Assembly: GCF_001279005.1 (NCBI RefSeq)
Contig: NZ_LGCN01000210.1
Span: 62,001-126,000, forward strand
Direction: 5' to 3'
DNA from: Streptomyces caelestis
Lineage (GTDB): Bacteria; Actinomycetota; Actinomycetes; Streptomycetales; Streptomycetaceae
Length of the DNA stretch: 64,000 bases
This document shows, one piece after another, positions 42,842-51,394 of this stretch (positions are counted from its first letter, which is position 1; each line of letters begins with the position of its first letter). The translations under genes were made by a program, and so were the position numbers. The notes beneath the pieces were generated by a model that saw only the letters and a program-made list of their open reading frames with translations, searched no databases and was not told the DNA's origin.

Positions 42842-43813
42842 ATGAACGAACTCTTCGGCACACTTTCCGACGGCACGCCGGTGCACCGCTGGACCCTGGA
42901 GCGGGCGGGCGTACGGGTACGGATCCTGTCCTACGGCGGGATCGTGCAGGACGTCGAGGTGCCGGACCGGGACGGGCGGACCGGGAACGTGGTGCTGGGG
43001 TTCTCCGACCTGGACGGCTATCTCCGGCATCCGGAGCCCTTCCTGGGCGCCCTGGTCGGCCGGTACGCCAACCGGATCGCGGGCGCCCGCTTCTCCCTGG
43101 AGGGACGCGAGCACACGCTCGCCGCGAACAACGGGCCGAACTCGCTGCACGGCGGCGAGCGGGGCTTCGACAAGCGGGTGTGGGACGCCGCCCCGGTCGC
43201 GCACGGTCTACGGCTGTCCCTGGTCAGCGAGGACGGCGAGGAGGGCTTCCCGGGGCGTCTCGAGGTCTCGGTGACGTACACGCTGGACGAGCGGGGCTCG
43301 CTGGGGATCGCGTACGAGGCGGTGACGGACGCGCCGACACACGTGAACCTGACGAACCACTCGTACTGGAACCTGGCCGGCTCGGGCAGCGCGGCCGGGC
43401 ACGAGCTGCGGCTCGCCGCCTCCCGTTACACCCCGTCCGACGCGGACCTGATCCCGAGCGGTGAGCTCGCCGACGTCTGCGGCACCCGCTTCGACTTCCG
43501 CGAGGCCCGCGAGGCCGGCACCGGGTACGACGACAACTTCGTGCTCGACAAGGGGGTGACGGCGGCCGCCGAGGAGGTCGCCGAGCTGTACGACCCGACG
43601 TCGGGCCGGGTGCTGACGGTGGCGACCACCGAGCCCGGGATGCAGCTGTACACCGCGGACCACATCGGGGAGCCCTTCCGCCCCGGCGACGGCATCGCGC
43701 TGGAGACCCAGCACTTCCCCGACTCCCCGAACCGCCCGGAGTTCCCGAGCACGCTCCTGAAGCCGGGCGAGGTGTTCCGCTCCGGGACGGTGTACGGCTT
43801 CGGGGTGCGATAG
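42842..43813 (+). CDS. Aldose 1-epimerase
   Basis: 323 residues. Catalytic Glu in ALETQHFPDSPNRPEFP and His in NLTNHSYWNLAG; also LVGRYANRIAGARF and NSLHGGERGFDKRVWD. It interconverts the alpha and beta anomers of aldoses in the cytoplasm. There is no signal peptide, unlike the paralogue at 56496. It follows the SGNH gene after 15 bases and might be cotranscribed, but a TATTGT box near 42829 suggests its own promoter. Confidence 0.92.
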   Translation: MNELFGTLSDGTPVHRWTLERAGVRVRILSYGGIVQDVEVPDRDGRTGNVVLGFSDLDGYLRHPEPFLGALVGRYANRIAGARFSLEGREHTLAANNGPNSLHGGERGFDKRVWDAAPVAHGLRLSLVSEDGEEGFPGRLEVSVTYTLDERGSLGIAYEAVTDAPTHVNLTNHSYWNLAGSGSAAGHELRLAASRYTPSDADLIPSGELADVCGTRFDFREAREAGTGYDDNFVLDKGVTAAAEEVAELYDPTSGRVLTVATTEPGMQLYTADHIGEPFRPGDGIALETQHFPDSPNRPEFPSTLLKPGEVFRSGTVYGFGVR

Positions 43814-43844
43814 GGCCGGCCCGGCCGGTCGCCGCGCGCACATA

Positions 43845-43880
43845 AGCCCCGGTCCGGGGTCAGGGTCCCGGACCGGGGCT
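43845..43880. terminator. Terminator between the epimerase gene and the minus-strand genes
   Basis: AGCCCCGGTCCGGG (43845-43858) and CCCGGACCGGGGCT (43867-43880) form a perfect 14-bp stem with an eight-base loop. Confidence 0.82.
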
Positions 43881-43902
43881 GCTCATGTGGGTGCTTCCCG
43901 GA

Positions 43903-43983
43903 TCAGACGTTAATCGCTGCGGTGACATCACGGTCCTCGATCAGCATGCCCGCTTTGATTCCGTACGAAGCCTTCACACATGA
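43903..43983 (-). pseudogene. Possible transposase (TnpB/OrfB-like) 3' remnant
   Basis: A minus-strand frame ends GMLIEDRDVTAAINV before a TGA at 43905-43903. EDRDVTAAIN resembles the last RuvC motif of TnpB/IS605 OrfB proteins (DRDVNAAxN). A second frame over the same bases gives MCEGFVRNQSGHADRGP. The 80 bases are clearly less GC-rich (AAA, ATT, AAT codons) than the flanks and lie between two gene ends. Only this fragment is present, so the call is weak. Confidence 0.28.
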
Positions 43984-44072
43984 CCGCGCCGCGGTGGGCC
44001 GGGGCGGCGCCGGGTCCGTGCGGAACCGGCTGGACGTCGTCGGGCGGGTGCGGTCGGTCGTGACCGTGGCGG

Positions 44073-44687
44073 TCAGTGCGACGGGGCGAACGCGAGGCTG
44101 ACGCCGAGGCCGGCCAGGACGGATCCGATGACCTTGTTGAGGACCCTCTGACCGCGCAGCATCAGGGTGCGCATCCGGTCGTGGGAGAAGAACACCGCGA
44201 CGACGCCGAACCACAGCAGGTGGGCCAGCGACATGAACAGGCCGTAGCCCGCCTGCTGGAGGACCGGGGTGCCGGGGCCGACGACCTGCGCGAACGTCGA
44301 GACGACGAAGAGGGTCGTCTTCGGGTTGAGGACGTTGGTCAAAAAGCCGGTGCGCAGCGCCGCGAACGGGGTCAGCTCCGTCCTGTTCCCCAGGTCGACG
44401 GTGACCTCGCCGCGGGTGCGGAAGGTGCGGACGCCGATGTACACGAGGTAGGCCGCGCCGACCAGCTTGACGACCGTGAACAGGAAGGCGGAGGAGGCGA
44501 TCAGCAGTCCGACGCCGAGCATCGTGTAGGTGACGTGCACCAGGACTCCGGCGGCGACGCCGAGCGCGCCGAGCAGGCCGGTGCGGCGGCCGTGGAGGTA
44601 GCTGTTGCGCACCACCATGGCGAAGTCGGCGCCCGGGGCGATCACGGCCAGGACGGTGATGACGGCGACCGTGAGCACTTCGGTCAT
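44073..44687 (-). CDS. LysE family amino-acid/metabolite exporter
   Basis: 204 residues with six hydrophobic segments. The N-terminus VAVITVLAVIAPGADFAMVVRNSYLHGRRTGLLGALGVAAG matches the LysE/RhtB signature (P-G-x-D/N-x). A middle block NVLNPKTTLFVVSTF is also typical. It exports amino acids or related compounds. Its ATG overlaps the stop of the upstream EI24 gene (ATGA), so the two are coupled. Confidence 0.9.
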   Translation of the reverse strand: MTEVLTVAVITVLAVIAPGADFAMVVRNSYLHGRRTGLLGALGVAAGVLVHVTYTMLGVGLLIASSAFLFTVVKLVGAAYLVYIGVRTFRTRGEVTVDLGNRTELTPFAALRTGFLTNVLNPKTTLFVVSTFAQVVGPGTPVLQQAGYGLFMSLAHLLWFGVVAVFFSHDRMRTLMLRGQRVLNKVIGSVLAGLGVSLAFAPSH

Positions 44688-45481
44688 GAGGGGACGTCCT
44701 CCTCCTTCCCGGGCTTCCCGGCGTCCTCCCCGGCGGTCTCCTCACCGAGCAGGTCGCGCGCCATCAGCGTGGCGCCGGCGACCGCGCCGGGCATCAGGAA
44801 CACGGCGACGAACGGGACCAGGAACGCCAGCCCCAGGGGGGTGCCGAAGCCCCAGACGAGGGTCTTGCGGGACCGCAGCAGGGCGAGCCGCTCGCGCAGT
44901 TCGACCCCGCGCCGCTGGAGCGCGACGGCGGTGAGCTCCTCGGTGAGGAAGAACCCGGTGACGAAGAACCCGATCACCGGCACGACGGTCTGCCCGATCA
45001 CCGGGACGAATCCGAGCGCGAACAGCAGCACGCCCCACACCAGGGCCCGTACGACGATGCGGAGGCTGTCGCGGGCCGAGATCCACAGCTCCCGCAGCAG
45101 GGGCAGGCCGGACTCGGGGGCGGTGCCGTCGGGGGAGACGTCCCGGTCGACCTGCTCGGAGAGGTTCTCGTAGAACGGCTGCCCGATGAGCAGGGTCACC
45201 GCGGTGAAGGTGAGCACGGACAGCAGCAGGCCGAGCGCGAACAGCACGGCGGTGAGGAAGCCGCGGAACAGCCCGGCCCAGGGGCTGGACCAGTCGTCGG
45301 CGAACGGCGTCGCCCAGGTGACGAGGTCCTCTCCCCACAGCGCCAGGGCGACGAGCGCCGCCGCGTACAGCACCAGGGTGATCAGTCCCGGCAGCAGCCC
45401 GAACCCGAACTGCCTGCCGTGCCGGGCCACCCACCGCTGGCCCTTCAGGAGATACCGGAAACCCACCCCAAGATCGCGCAT
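44684..45481 (-). CDS. EI24 domain-containing membrane protein (CysZ-like)
   Basis: 265 residues from ATG 45481 with four or five hydrophobic segments. EI24/CysZ-like core: GFRYLLKGQRWVARHGRQF, LLIGQPFYENLSEQVD, LLRELWISARDSLRIV, GFVPVIGQTVVPVIGFFV. CysZ proteins are sulfate transporters or membrane-associated factors. TAGGGT lies eight bases before the ATG, with no ribosome binding site, suggesting a leaderless transcript. Coupled to the LysE gene. The C-terminal tail is acidic. Confidence 0.87.
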   Translation of the reverse strand: MRDLGVGFRYLLKGQRWVARHGRQFGFGLLPGLITLVLYAAALVALALWGEDLVTWATPFADDWSSPWAGLFRGFLTAVLFALGLLLSVLTFTAVTLLIGQPFYENLSEQVDRDVSPDGTAPESGLPLLRELWISARDSLRIVVRALVWGVLLFALGFVPVIGQTVVPVIGFFVTGFFLTEELTAVALQRRGVELRERLALLRSRKTLVWGFGTPLGLAFLVPFVAVFLMPGAVAGATLMARDLLGEETAGEDAGKPGKEEDVPS

Positions 45482-45551
45482 GGTAAAAACCCTATCGGGG
45501 AGCCATCGGGGAACCTCACCCCGGCACCGGTCGAGGGGGGAGACGGGGCAC

Positions 45552-46157
45552 ATGGACACGATGAGGTTCGAGCTCACACGCGCGGAGTTCGAGCACCGGC
45601 GGCTGCTGCGGCGGGCCACGTACGTCTGGAGCGGGACACTGCCCGGCATCGGGGAGGTCCGGCTGACGTGCCCCAGGGAGTCCTGGCACTCCGGGGAGAA
45701 GCAGACCGCCCGGGTGACGGGCGAGGGGGTTCCCACGCTGGCCTTCCGGGGCGTCCGGTTCCGCGGGCTGCCGCGCATGGCGCACATGCAGATCAGCGCC
45801 GGCGTGGACAACTGCGCGCCGAAACGCCGTCATCTGGCCGTCCGGCGGGCGGAGCGCGCCCTGCGGATCGAACTGAGAGGGCGCTCGTACCGGTACCGGG
45901 TGCTGGACGACAAGCGCCGGCACGAGCTGACGCGCAAGGGCGTCGTCGTCACCCTGACCCGCTCCGAGTGGCGGCGGCCACGGACGATCTCCGGTGTCGC
46001 GGAGGGCGACCCGGACGGTCTGGACCTCGGGCTCGCGATCCTGCTGGAGGGCGTCTACACCCGCAATCTGTCCTTCGGCGGCGCGGTGTACTCCTGGCCG
46101 GGGCGGTTCCTGAGCCGGCTCGACCCGACGGACCTGGCGGACCTGCTGGACTTCTGA
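45552..46157 (+). CDS. Conserved hypothetical protein
   Basis: 201 residues from ATG 45552 (MDTMRFEL; an ATG at 45561 is an alternative). Arg-rich, beta-rich and soluble, with no signal peptide or membrane segment. Visible blocks: TYVWSGTLPGIGEVRLTC, LAFRGVRFRGLPRM, VRRAERALRIELRGRSYRY and a C-terminal FLSRLDPTDLADLLDF. Codon bias is strong. I do not recognise a family. It is divergent from EI24. Confidence 0.72.
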   Translation: MDTMRFELTRAEFEHRRLLRRATYVWSGTLPGIGEVRLTCPRESWHSGEKQTARVTGEGVPTLAFRGVRFRGLPRMAHMQISAGVDNCAPKRRHLAVRRAERALRIELRGRSYRYRVLDDKRRHELTRKGVVVTLTRSEWRRPRTISGVAEGDPDGLDLGLAILLEGVYTRNLSFGGAVYSWPGRFLSRLDPTDLADLLDF

Positions 46158-46212
46158 CGGGGGCCGGCGGGGTCAGTGGCGTCAGTGAGGCCGGAGCGCC
46201 GGTGGGATGGGT

Positions 46213-46247
46213 GGGGGCCGCACCCCACGTCCAAGGGTGCGGCCCCC
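46213..46247. terminator. Bidirectional terminator
   Basis: GGGGGCCGCACCC (46213-46225) pairs with GGGTGCGGCCCCC (46235-46247) between the hypothetical gene and the convergent oxidoreductase gene. Confidence 0.8.
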
Positions 46248-46288
46248 GTCGTACGCAACGACCGCCGGCGGGCGGCGTCACGGCCGGA

Positions 46289-47308
46289 TCAAAGCTTGAC
46301 GATCATCTTTCCGGTGTTGTCGCCGCGCAGGACGCCGAGGAACGCCTCGAGGTTGTTCTCGATGCCCTCGACGACCGTCTCGCGGTACTTCAGCTCGCCC
46401 GAGCGGACCCAGGGGCCGACCTCCTGGACGAACTGCGGCTGGAGGTCGTAGTGGTCGCCGACGAGGAAGCCCTCGATGCGGCCGCGGGTCTGGATCAGCC
46501 GGGCGAGGTTGCGCGGGCCGGGGGCGGGCTCGGTGTTGTTGTAGACCGAGATCATCCCGCAGACCGCGATGCGGCCGTCCCGGTTGAGGCTGCCGATGGC
46601 CGCCTCCAGGTGGTCGCCGCCGACGTTGTCGAAGTAGACGTCGATCCCGTCCGGGGCGGCGTCGCGCAGCTGCTCGCTCACGGGGCCGGTCTTGTAGTTG
46701 AAGGCGGCGTCGAAGCCGTACTCCTCGACGAGCAGCTTCACCTTCTCGTCCGAGCCGGCCGAGCCGATCACCCGCGAGGCGCCCTTGAGCTTCGCGAGCT
46801 GCCCGACCTGGCTGCCGACGGCGCCCGCGGCACCGGACACGAAGACGGAGTCGCCCTCCTTGAAGGCGGCGGTGCGCAGCAGGCCGGCGTAGGCGGTGAG
46901 GCCGGTCATGCCCAGCACGCCCAGGTACGTCGAGAGCGGCGCCGCCTCCGGGTCCACCTTGACCGCGTTCTTCGCGTCCACGACGGCGTACTCGCGCCAG
47001 CCGAGGAAGTGCAGGACGTGGTCGCCGACGGCGATCCCCTCGGCGTTCGAGGCGACGACCTCGCCGACGGCGCCGCCCTGCATGGCCTTGCCCAGCTCGT
47101 ACGGGGCGACGTAGGACTTGGCGGCGCTCATCCGGCCGCGCATGTACGGGTCGACGGAGAGGTACTCGTTCCGTACGAGCACCTGTCCCTCGCCCGGGGC
47201 GGGGACCTCCGCCTCGACGAGGGCGAAGTCCTCGGGCTTCGGCCAGCCGACGGGACGGCTCAGCAGATGCCATTCGCGGCCGGTGGCGGGGGGTGTGGGG
47301 GCGGTCAT
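46289..47308 (-). CDS. NADP-dependent oxidoreductase (zinc-free MDR, CurA/leukotriene-reductase type)
   Basis: 339 residues from ATG 47308. Features of the PTGR/CurA subgroup: LSRPVGWPKPEDFALVEAEVP, YLSVDPYMRGRM, GVLGMTGLTAYAGLL, the Rossmann loop VFVSGAAGAVGSQVGQLAKLKG, and DVYFDNVGGDHLEAAI. The zinc-ligand Cys residues are absent, as expected. It reduces alpha,beta-unsaturated carbonyls or quinone-like substrates with NADPH. It is divergent from a MarR gene across 93 bases holding a palindrome that overlaps its upstream region, so it is probably MarR-controlled. Confidence 0.92.
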   Translation of the reverse strand: MTAPTPPATGREWHLLSRPVGWPKPEDFALVEAEVPAPGEGQVLVRNEYLSVDPYMRGRMSAAKSYVAPYELGKAMQGGAVGEVVASNAEGIAVGDHVLHFLGWREYAVVDAKNAVKVDPEAAPLSTYLGVLGMTGLTAYAGLLRTAAFKEGDSVFVSGAAGAVGSQVGQLAKLKGASRVIGSAGSDEKVKLLVEEYGFDAAFNYKTGPVSEQLRDAAPDGIDVYFDNVGGDHLEAAIGSLNRDGRIAVCGMISVYNNTEPAPGPRNLARLIQTRGRIEGFLVGDHYDLQPQFVQEVGPWVRSGELKYRETVVEGIENNLEAFLGVLRGDNTGKMIVKL

Positions 47309-47330
47309 GGCCGGGCGCCTTTCCTCGGAA

Positions 47331-47349
47331 TGTTTCACTACCTGAAACA
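47331..47349. promoter_or_regulatory. MarR operator candidate
   Basis: TGTTTCA-CTACC-TGAAACA (47331-47349) is a perfect palindrome. A further half-site pair CCTGAAACAACC/GACAACCTGAAA spans 47341-47377. Both lie between the oxidoreductase and marR starts. Confidence 0.75.
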
Positions 47350-47401
47350 ACCATGCGACTGAATATTTCAGGTTGTCAAGCGACCGGGTACCCTGGTTCG
47401 C

Positions 47402-47839
47402 ATGGCCACACCCGACACCGCCTCGCGCCGTCCCGACGCCCTCACCCTGGAGGTCGTCGAGCTCATCGGCTCGGTGGTGGCCCGCTACCACGAGGAGTAC
47501 GAGGAAGCCGCCGCCGGTCACGCCCTCACGGGTGCCCAGGCGAAGCTGCTCAGTCTGCTGTCCTTGGAGCCGCTTCCGATGCGGAAGCTGGCGCAGCGGC
47601 TGAAGTGCGAGCCGTCGAACGTCACCGGGATCGTCGACCGGCTGGAGTCGCGGGGTCTGGTGGAGCGGCGGCCGGATCCGACGGACCGGCGGGTGAAGCT
47701 GGCGGCCGCGACGGCCGAGGGGCGGCGGGTGGCGCGGAGCCTGCGGGAGTCGCTGCGGTTCGCCCGCGAGCCGCTGGCGGGGCTTTCGGAGGGGGAGCGG
47801 GTGGCGCTGCGGGACGCGTTGCGGAGGATGCTGGGGTGA
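47402..47839 (+). CDS. MarR family transcriptional regulator
   Basis: 145 residues. The winged HTH is clear: LTGAQAKLLSLLSLEPLPMRKLAQRLKCEPSNVTGIVDRLESRGLVERRPDPTDRR, ending in the wing. Flanking dimerisation helices are present. It is divergent from the oxidoreductase gene, and the palindrome between them is a likely operator, so it probably represses the oxidoreductase and itself in response to an electrophile or oxidant. Confidence 0.93.
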   Translation: MATPDTASRRPDALTLEVVELIGSVVARYHEEYEEAAAGHALTGAQAKLLSLLSLEPLPMRKLAQRLKCEPSNVTGIVDRLESRGLVERRPDPTDRRVKLAAATAEGRRVARSLRESLRFAREPLAGLSEGERVALRDALRRMLG

Positions 47840-47955
47840 CTCCGCGGCCGGTGGGCAGGGGCCCGCGCCGGTGCGGGTCGGGGTGTTCACGCGGCCCGGC
47901 GCTTGCGGGGTGCCGTCGCGCCCACCCGTGCCGCCCCAGCGGCACGACTGCCCGC

Positions 47956-48008
47956 GGCTGACGCGGCCAGGCGGCTGCCTGTGGCTGACGCGGCAGGCGG
48001 CTGCCTGC
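47956..48008. repeat. Tandem duplication of about 27 bases
   Basis: GGCTGACGCGGCCAGGCGGC continuing to 47982 is followed at once by a copy with one base deleted (47983-48008). It lies in the 200-base gap between marR and the convergent SCO2400-family gene. Confidence 0.72.
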
Positions 48009-48041
48009 GGGAACGGGGGCGTGGCTGCGCGCGGGGGTGGG

Positions 48042-48836
48042 TCAGGTGCACCACCAGAGGAAGCGGTCGCAGGTCTTCGTGGGCTCGGGTTCCGGTTCGG
48101 GCTCCTCCGTGGTCGGGTCCGGCTCCGGGGCCTCCGGTTCCGTCGAGGGCTCCGGCGGCGGAGCCGTCGTCGGGTCGGCCGCGGGCGGGGCCGCGGGCGC
48201 GGACGACGCGCTCTCCTCGGCTTCCTCTTCCCCGGACTCCTCCGACTCCCCCGCCTCCCCCGACTCCTCCGCCTCCGGGGAACCGGAAGCCGACGGGGAG
48301 TCGGAAGGCTTCGCGCCGGGCGACCTTCCGGGCGCCGCGGCGTCCGCGGCACCGCCGCCCGCCGACTGGGAGGGCTTCAGCTCCTTCGAGCCGCCGTCCG
48401 GCGACTCCTCCCCGGCCGCCGCCGGCTCCGGCTTCGATCCGGGCGCGTCCAGGCCGAGTTCCGCGAAACTCAGTCCGCCCGCCGCGAGGACGAACCCGGC
48501 CACGATCAGCAGGGCGCGGTTGCGCCGGCGGCGGTGCGCCGCGGCCTTGCGGTCCCGTCGGCTCTCCCCCGCCCCGGGTGCCTCGTCCGGATCCGGTTCC
48601 GGACCCCGGTGCGGTTCCGGCTCCCGGCTCCGCCGCCGGGTCGCCCGGCGCCCGCTTGGCCCGTCGTACTCGCCGGGATCCTCCCCGACCCGGCCGGCCC
48701 CGTCCGCCCCGCCCTCGTGCTCCGAAGGCGCCCCGGACTCCTGCCGCCGGGCGCGGAGCGTCTCGACCGGCGTGCCGCAGCCGGGGCAGGCGAGGGCGCC
48801 ATTGAGGTGCCGTCGGCACGGGTCGCAAAAATCCAT
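48042..48836 (-). CDS. SCO2400 family protein: zinc-ribbon membrane protein with acidic Pro/Glu-rich extracellular region
   Basis: 264 residues. The N-terminus MDFCDPCRRHLNGALACPGCG carries two CxxC pairs of a zinc ribbon. A basic linker is followed by one membrane helix (ALLIVAGFVLAAGGLSF, about 107-124), then about 140 residues of Ser/Pro/Glu-rich disordered sequence and a short C-terminal CDRFLWWCT with two cysteines. The arrangement matches the protein family named after SCO2400. Its function is unknown. Confidence 0.85.
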   Translation of the reverse strand: MDFCDPCRRHLNGALACPGCGTPVETLRARRQESGAPSEHEGGADGAGRVGEDPGEYDGPSGRRATRRRSREPEPHRGPEPDPDEAPGAGESRRDRKAAAHRRRRNRALLIVAGFVLAAGGLSFAELGLDAPGSKPEPAAAGEESPDGGSKELKPSQSAGGGAADAAAPGRSPGAKPSDSPSASGSPEAEESGEAGESEESGEEEAEESASSAPAAPPAADPTTAPPPEPSTEPEAPEPDPTTEEPEPEPEPTKTCDRFLWWCT

Positions 48837-48914
48837 GACGCGGGAAGGCTAGGTTCTGTTCGGGCCCGCTTCATAGATCTTGACGTGAAGGTTTGGTGCG
48901 GACCCGTGCCCATG

Positions 48915-49020
48915 GGTTTCAAAACTGTCGAAACCGTTATGCGCGCGACCCATTGACACCCCCGCCACCGCGTCCTTACTGTCACGCCAGCATTTCGAAC
49001 GCATGACGAAATATCGAACG
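48915..49020 (+). promoter_or_regulatory. Promoter and operators of the sugar cassette
   Basis: A -35 TTGACA (48953-48958) and -10 TACTGT (48977-48982) are 18 bases apart. GGTTTC-N9-GAAACC (48915-48935) lies upstream and ATTTCG-N9-CGAAAT (48992-49012) downstream of the promoter, followed by further TCGAAC repeats. The downstream site is placed to block transcription, the upstream one to activate or to allow looping. No regulator gene is adjacent. Confidence 0.62.
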
Positions 49021-49077
49021 TGTCGAACTGCGGACACCGACGACAAGGTCCACCATCACAGCGAGGGGCTAACTGCC

Positions 49078-50241
49078 GTGCGCATCACCGGAATCAGCAC
49101 ACACGTGGTCGGGACGCCGTGGCGCAACCTGACGTACGTCCAGGTGCACACCGACGAGGGCATCACCGGAGTCGGCGAGACCCGGATGCTGGGCCACACC
49201 GACGCCCTCCTGGGTTACCTGAAGGAAGCCGAGGTCAACCACATTCTCGGCTCCGACCCGTTCGCTGTCGAGGACCTGGTCCGCCGGATGAAGTACGGCG
49301 ACTACGGCCGCGCCGGCGAGATCGTGATGTCCGGTATCGCCGTCGTCGAGATGGCCTGCTGGGACATCAAGGGCAAGGCCCTCGGCGTGCCCGTCTGGCA
49401 GCTGCTCGGCGGCAAGGTCACCGACAAGGTCAAGGCGTACGCCAACGGCTGGTACACCACCGAGCGCACCCCGGAGGCGTACCACAAGGCCGCGCGGGCG
49501 GTGATGGAGCGCGGCTACCGGGCGCTCAAGATCGACCCCTTCGGCACCGGCCACTTCGAGCTCGACCACCAGCAGAGCCTGTACGCGGTCTCCCTGATCG
49601 AGGCGGTCCGCGACGCCATCGGCCCCGACGCCGAGCTGATGCTGGAGATGCACGGCCGCTTCTCCCCCGCCACCGCCGTGCGCCTCGCGCACGAGCTGGC
49701 GCCGTTCAAGCCGGCCTGGCTGGAGGAGCCGGTTCCGCCGGAGAACCTCAAGGCGCTGGAGAAGGTCGCCGCGAAGGTCGACATGCCCCTCGCCACCGGT
49801 GAGCGCATCCACGACCGAATCGAGTTCCGCGAGCTCTTCGAGAGCCAGGCCGTCGACATCATCCAGCCGGACGTCGGCCACATCGGCGGCATCTGGGAGA
49901 CCCGCAAGCTCGCCGCGACCGCCGAGACCCACTACATGCTGGTCGCCCCGCACAACGTCGGCGGCCCCGTGCTCACCGCCGCGTCCCTCCAGGTCGGCTT
50001 CACCTCGCCGAACTTCAAGATCCTGGAGCACTTCAACGACTTCGCGGACGCGGAGATCAAGAAGGTGGTCAAGGGCGCGCCCCAGGTGAACCCGGAGGAC
50101 GGCTGCTTCCACCTCTCCGACGCCCCCGGCCTCGGCGTGGAGCTGGACGTCGACGCGGCGGCCGAGTTCCCGCAGCAGCAGGCCCGGTTCGACCTGTGGG
50201 CCGAGGGCTGGGAGACGCGCAAGCCCAAGGGCGCCAAGTGA
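49078..50241 (+). CDS. Enolase-superfamily sugar-acid dehydratase (mandelate racemase / galactonate dehydratase type)
   Basis: 387 residues from GTG 49078 (VRITGISTHVVGTP). MR/MLE family barrel: ALKIDPFG (Lys/Asp), LMLEMHGRF (first metal ligand Glu with a His), WLEEPVPPEN (Glu), TGERIH (Glu), IIQPDVGHIGG and APHNVGGP (His). The set of motifs is closest to galactonate-dehydratase-like enzymes, which remove water from an aldonic acid. GAGGGG lies 11 bases before the start. First gene of a cassette with a dehydrogenase and a sugar importer, so it probably acts on an acid made from the imported sugar. Confidence 0.85.
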   Translation: MRITGISTHVVGTPWRNLTYVQVHTDEGITGVGETRMLGHTDALLGYLKEAEVNHILGSDPFAVEDLVRRMKYGDYGRAGEIVMSGIAVVEMACWDIKGKALGVPVWQLLGGKVTDKVKAYANGWYTTERTPEAYHKAARAVMERGYRALKIDPFGTGHFELDHQQSLYAVSLIEAVRDAIGPDAELMLEMHGRFSPATAVRLAHELAPFKPAWLEEPVPPENLKALEKVAAKVDMPLATGERIHDRIEFRELFESQAVDIIQPDVGHIGGIWETRKLAATAETHYMLVAPHNVGGPVLTAASLQVGFTSPNFKILEHFNDFADAEIKKVVKGAPQVNPEDGCFHLSDAPGLGVELDVDAAAEFPQQQARFDLWAEGWETRKPKGAK

Positions 50242-50266
50242 GCGCGGGCCGCCCGGGAGGGACGCG

Positions 50267-51271
50267 ATGAGCACCCAGGTCGTCATCGAGGGCCCCGGCG
50301 AGCACCGCCTGGTCCCACACGAGCCGCGCGAGCCCGGTGCGGGCGAGGCCCTGGTCCGGGTGCACGCCTCGGGCATCTGCGGCAGCGACCGCGAGGTGTA
50401 CCAGGGCAACCGGCCCGAGGGGTACGTGCGGTACCCGCTCACCCCGGGCCACGAGTGGTCCGGGACCGTGGAGCGGGTGGGCGCGGGCGTGCCCGCCGCG
50501 CTGGTCGGCCGCAAGGTGGTCGGCGAGGGCTTCCGCAACTGCCAGGTCTGCGACCGCTGTCACGCCGGTGAGACGACGCTGTGCTCGGCGGGCTACGAGG
50601 AGACCGGCTTCACCCAGCCGGGCGCCATGGCCGCCACGCTGACCCTCCCGGCCCGGCTGCTGCACGTCCTCCCGGACGACGCCGACCTGAGCGCCGCCGC
50701 GCTGCTGGAGCCGGCCGCCTGCATCGCCGCCGCCGCGCTGAAGGCGAACGCCGTGCCCGGCGAGCGGGTCGCGGTGGTCGGCACCGGCACGCTGGGGATG
50801 TTCGCCGTGCAGTTCCTGCGGGCGGGCTCCCCTGCCGAGCTGCTGGTGGTGGGTTCCCGGGGCGACCGCGAGGCGCTGGCCCGGCAGTACGGGGCCACCG
50901 ACTTCCGCACCAAGGACCAGGCGCTCCCGGACGACTTCGACGTGGTGATCGAGACCGCCGGGTCCGCGGACGCGGCCCGCACCGCGGCCTCGCTGCTGCG
51001 GCGCGGCGGGCGGCTGGTCCTCACCGGCATCCCGGCGCCGGGCGCCGACGGGCTCGACCCCACGGACCTGGTCGTACGGCAGCTGGAGGTGCACACCGTC
51101 TTCGGCGCTCCGCCGGACGCCTGGGCGCACACCGTGCGGGTGTTCGCCGCCGGGCTGCTCGATCCGCTGCCGCTGGTGAGCCACGAGCTGCCGCTCGCCG
51201 AGTTCCCGCAGGCCATCGAGCTGGTGGGGTCAGGCGATCCGAAGGTGGGCAAGGTCCTGCTGCGTCCCTAG
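50267..51271 (+). CDS. Zinc-binding alcohol/polyol dehydrogenase (MDR family)
   Basis: 334 residues. Catalytic zinc: Cys in SGICGSDREVY and His-Glu in PGHEWSG. Structural zinc: NCQVCDRCHAGETTLC (C-x2-C-x2-C-x7-C). Rossmann region AVVGTGTLGMFAVQFLRAG. It is a sugar- or polyol-dehydrogenase-type enzyme. GGGAGGGACGCG precedes the ATG, 25 bases after the dehydratase, so the two are cotranscribed. A hairpin follows. Confidence 0.88.
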   Translation: MSTQVVIEGPGEHRLVPHEPREPGAGEALVRVHASGICGSDREVYQGNRPEGYVRYPLTPGHEWSGTVERVGAGVPAALVGRKVVGEGFRNCQVCDRCHAGETTLCSAGYEETGFTQPGAMAATLTLPARLLHVLPDDADLSAAALLEPAACIAAAALKANAVPGERVAVVGTGTLGMFAVQFLRAGSPAELLVVGSRGDREALARQYGATDFRTKDQALPDDFDVVIETAGSADAARTAASLLRRGGRLVLTGIPAPGADGLDPTDLVVRQLEVHTVFGAPPDAWAHTVRVFAAGLLDPLPLVSHELPLAEFPQAIELVGSGDPKVGKVLLRP

Positions 51272-51274
51272 TCC

Positions 51275-51319
51275 GTACGCCGGTACGGGGGCGACCTGAC
51301 GGCCCCCGTACCGGCGTAC
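51275..51319 (+). terminator. Hairpin within the sugar cassette
   Basis: GTACGCCGGTACGGGGGC (51275-51292) is mirrored by GCCCCCGTACCGGCGTAC (51302-51319). It separates the dehydratase/dehydrogenase pair from the U32-like gene. It may be a terminator with a new promoter downstream, or a partial one. Confidence 0.72.
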
Positions 51320-51394
51320 GACCGGCCCTCCTCCCGCCCGACTCGCACCCCGAGCCGCGAACTTCGTCCGACATACCGAACCAAAGGACACCCT

